From the NCBI GenBank assembly GCA_948496895.1, contig CAOOJO010000181.1, positions 1 through 6,064 of the forward strand: 6,064 nt of DNA, read 5' to 3'. Within the stretch, counting starts at the first letter, position 1. Each line of letters begins with the position of its first letter. The DNA is from an uncultured Acetatifactor sp. Its GTDB lineage: Bacteria > Bacillota > Clostridia > Lachnospirales > Lachnospiraceae. This document shows positions 5,589 through 6,064 of the stretch, one piece after another. The translations under genes were made by a program, and so were the position numbers. The notes beneath the pieces are model-generated. The model had not been told where the DNA came from. It saw only the letters and a list, made by a program, of their open reading frames with translations, and ran no database searches.

Positions 5589-6064
5589 GGAAAGTCCGCC
5601 GTGCCAAATGTGCTGGCGGCTTTCCGTCTTGACTTCTCGTATTCTGGCGGTCATGTAGAGTTTATCGTGGCAGCTCATACTTTTTACCGTATTTATCTGA
5701 ATGGGGATTTCCTGGGGATAGGGCCGGCTCCCGCGCCTTTTGGGCGGCTGAAGGCCGACCGCTATGACTTGACCGGGAAGCTGGCCCGGGCGGAAGGCCC
5801 TTGCGGCGAAGAGGGGACTTCCCAGGGAGCAGGCAGGAACCATCTTGCGGTGGAGGTCATAGGATATGTGCCACAGGAGTTTAATTATTCCACCCATGAA
5901 AACTCTGTGTTCTTCGGGGAGCTTACTGTGGATGGAAAAGTAGTGGCGGCAACAGGGCAGGACTGCTGGAGATGCGGCTCTCTGCCTTACAGGGATTTTC
6001 ATGCGGAGGCCATGTCCCACGGGCGCAGGTATCCGGTGGAGCTGTATGCCCTGAGGGAGGGATA
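5550..6064 (+). CDS. Alpha-L-rhamnosidase-like protein (glycoside hydrolase family 78 N-terminal region), 3'-truncated by the window edge
   Basis: The frame from ATG 5550 stays open for 171 codons to the end of the window and has no stop, so only the N-terminal part is seen. YRIYLNGDFLGIGPA (residues 46-60), YDLT (72-75) and NHLAVEVIGY (97-106) follow the pattern of the beta-sandwich domain at the front of family 78 alpha-L-rhamnosidases, which release rhamnose from plant glycans and glycosides. The catalytic domain would lie outside. No signal peptide is apparent, so the enzyme is probably intracellular. The start is uncertain: TTG at 5544 lies 9 bases after GGAAAGG (5528-5534), whereas ATG 5550 is 15 bases away; an in-frame ATG at 5517 has no good site. 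A Gly/Glu-rich loop (about residues 79-96) interrupts the domain where relatives usually have a short turn. Its own promoter and its function separate it from the upstream operon. Other sugar hydrolases with this domain are possible. Confidence 0.7.
   Translation, partial: MKIFKEAKGIFLPGKSAVPNVLAAFRLDFSYSGGHVEFIVAAHTFYRIYLNGDFLGIGPAPAPFGRLKADRYDLTGKLARAEGPCGEEGTSQGAGRNHLAVEVIGYVPQEFNYSTHENSVFFGELTVDGKVVAATGQDCWRCGSLPYRDFHAEAMSHGRRYPVELYALREG
5802..5828 (+). repeat. Copy 2 of the short in-frame motif shared with the BrxD-like gene
   Basis: These bases encode CGEEGTSQG in a loop between the YDLT and NHLAVEV strands of the rhamnosidase-like domain. It matches the stretch at 393-422 in 21 of 27 bases, with one codon missing and the same reading frame. 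In both proteins it lies in a region that looks like an added surface loop. Confidence 0.35.

Noticed and set aside
5421..6020. Minus-strand open frame of 199 codons and a plus-strand frame at 5396-5632
   Set aside because: Both overlap the promoter and the rhamnosidase-like frame, which alone carries recognisable domain patterns; they look like chance frames.

Overview
The window looks like part of a genome-defence or stress-response locus from a Clostridia-type (probably Lachnospiraceae-like) bacterium, followed by the start of a carbohydrate-degradation gene. The taxonomic guess is weak. It rests on Firmicutes-style strong Shine-Dalgarno sequences, a consensus sigma-A promoter, gut-Clostridia-like protein wording and an alpha-L-rhamnosidase-like neighbour. 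No RNA gene, transposase, integrase or CRISPR array is visible.

Region 1 (1-5306) is a run of three genes on the plus strand with short gaps. First is the 3' part of a BrxD-like P-loop ATPase (BrxC/BrxD, formerly DUF2791, family), whose N-terminus lies upstream of the window. Last is a complete Lhr-like superfamily 2 helicase of the BrxHI type. These two are a known pair in some BREX systems and in TerB-linked loci of Firmicutes. No other BREX or Ter gene is visible, so the system type cannot be fixed here. Between them sits a gene for a different ATPase of the AAA_14/DUF4143 type with a PD-(D/E)XK-like C-terminus. It is clearly more A+T-rich than both neighbours (23 and 25 G+C in two 60-base rows counted, against 40 and 37 in one row of each neighbour). 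It therefore looks like a later arrival, inserted as cargo between two partner genes without breaking either.

Region 2 (5306-5549) is intergenic. It holds a G+C-rich hairpin at the helicase stop codon, then two overlapping perfect inverted repeats that cannot both fold, the second followed by a short T run (a likely terminator). After that come a near-consensus promoter (TTGATT, 17 bases, TATAAT) and a leader with a sequence able to pair with either of two downstream sites.

Region 3 (5550-6064) is the 5' part of a gene resembling the N-terminal region of family 78 alpha-L-rhamnosidases. It has its own promoter and looks functionally unrelated to the upstream operon, so the 5306-5446 interval probably marks the end of the defence-type operon.

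If the reading is right, the BrxD-like ATPase and the helicase work together with partners outside the window, and the middle ATPase is either an accessory module or an independent passenger that shares their transcript. A small oddity links regions 1 and 3: a short peptide motif (C-x-G-E-x-G-T-x-Q-G type) is encoded in the same frame in variable loops of both the BrxD-like ATPase and the rhamnosidase-like protein.
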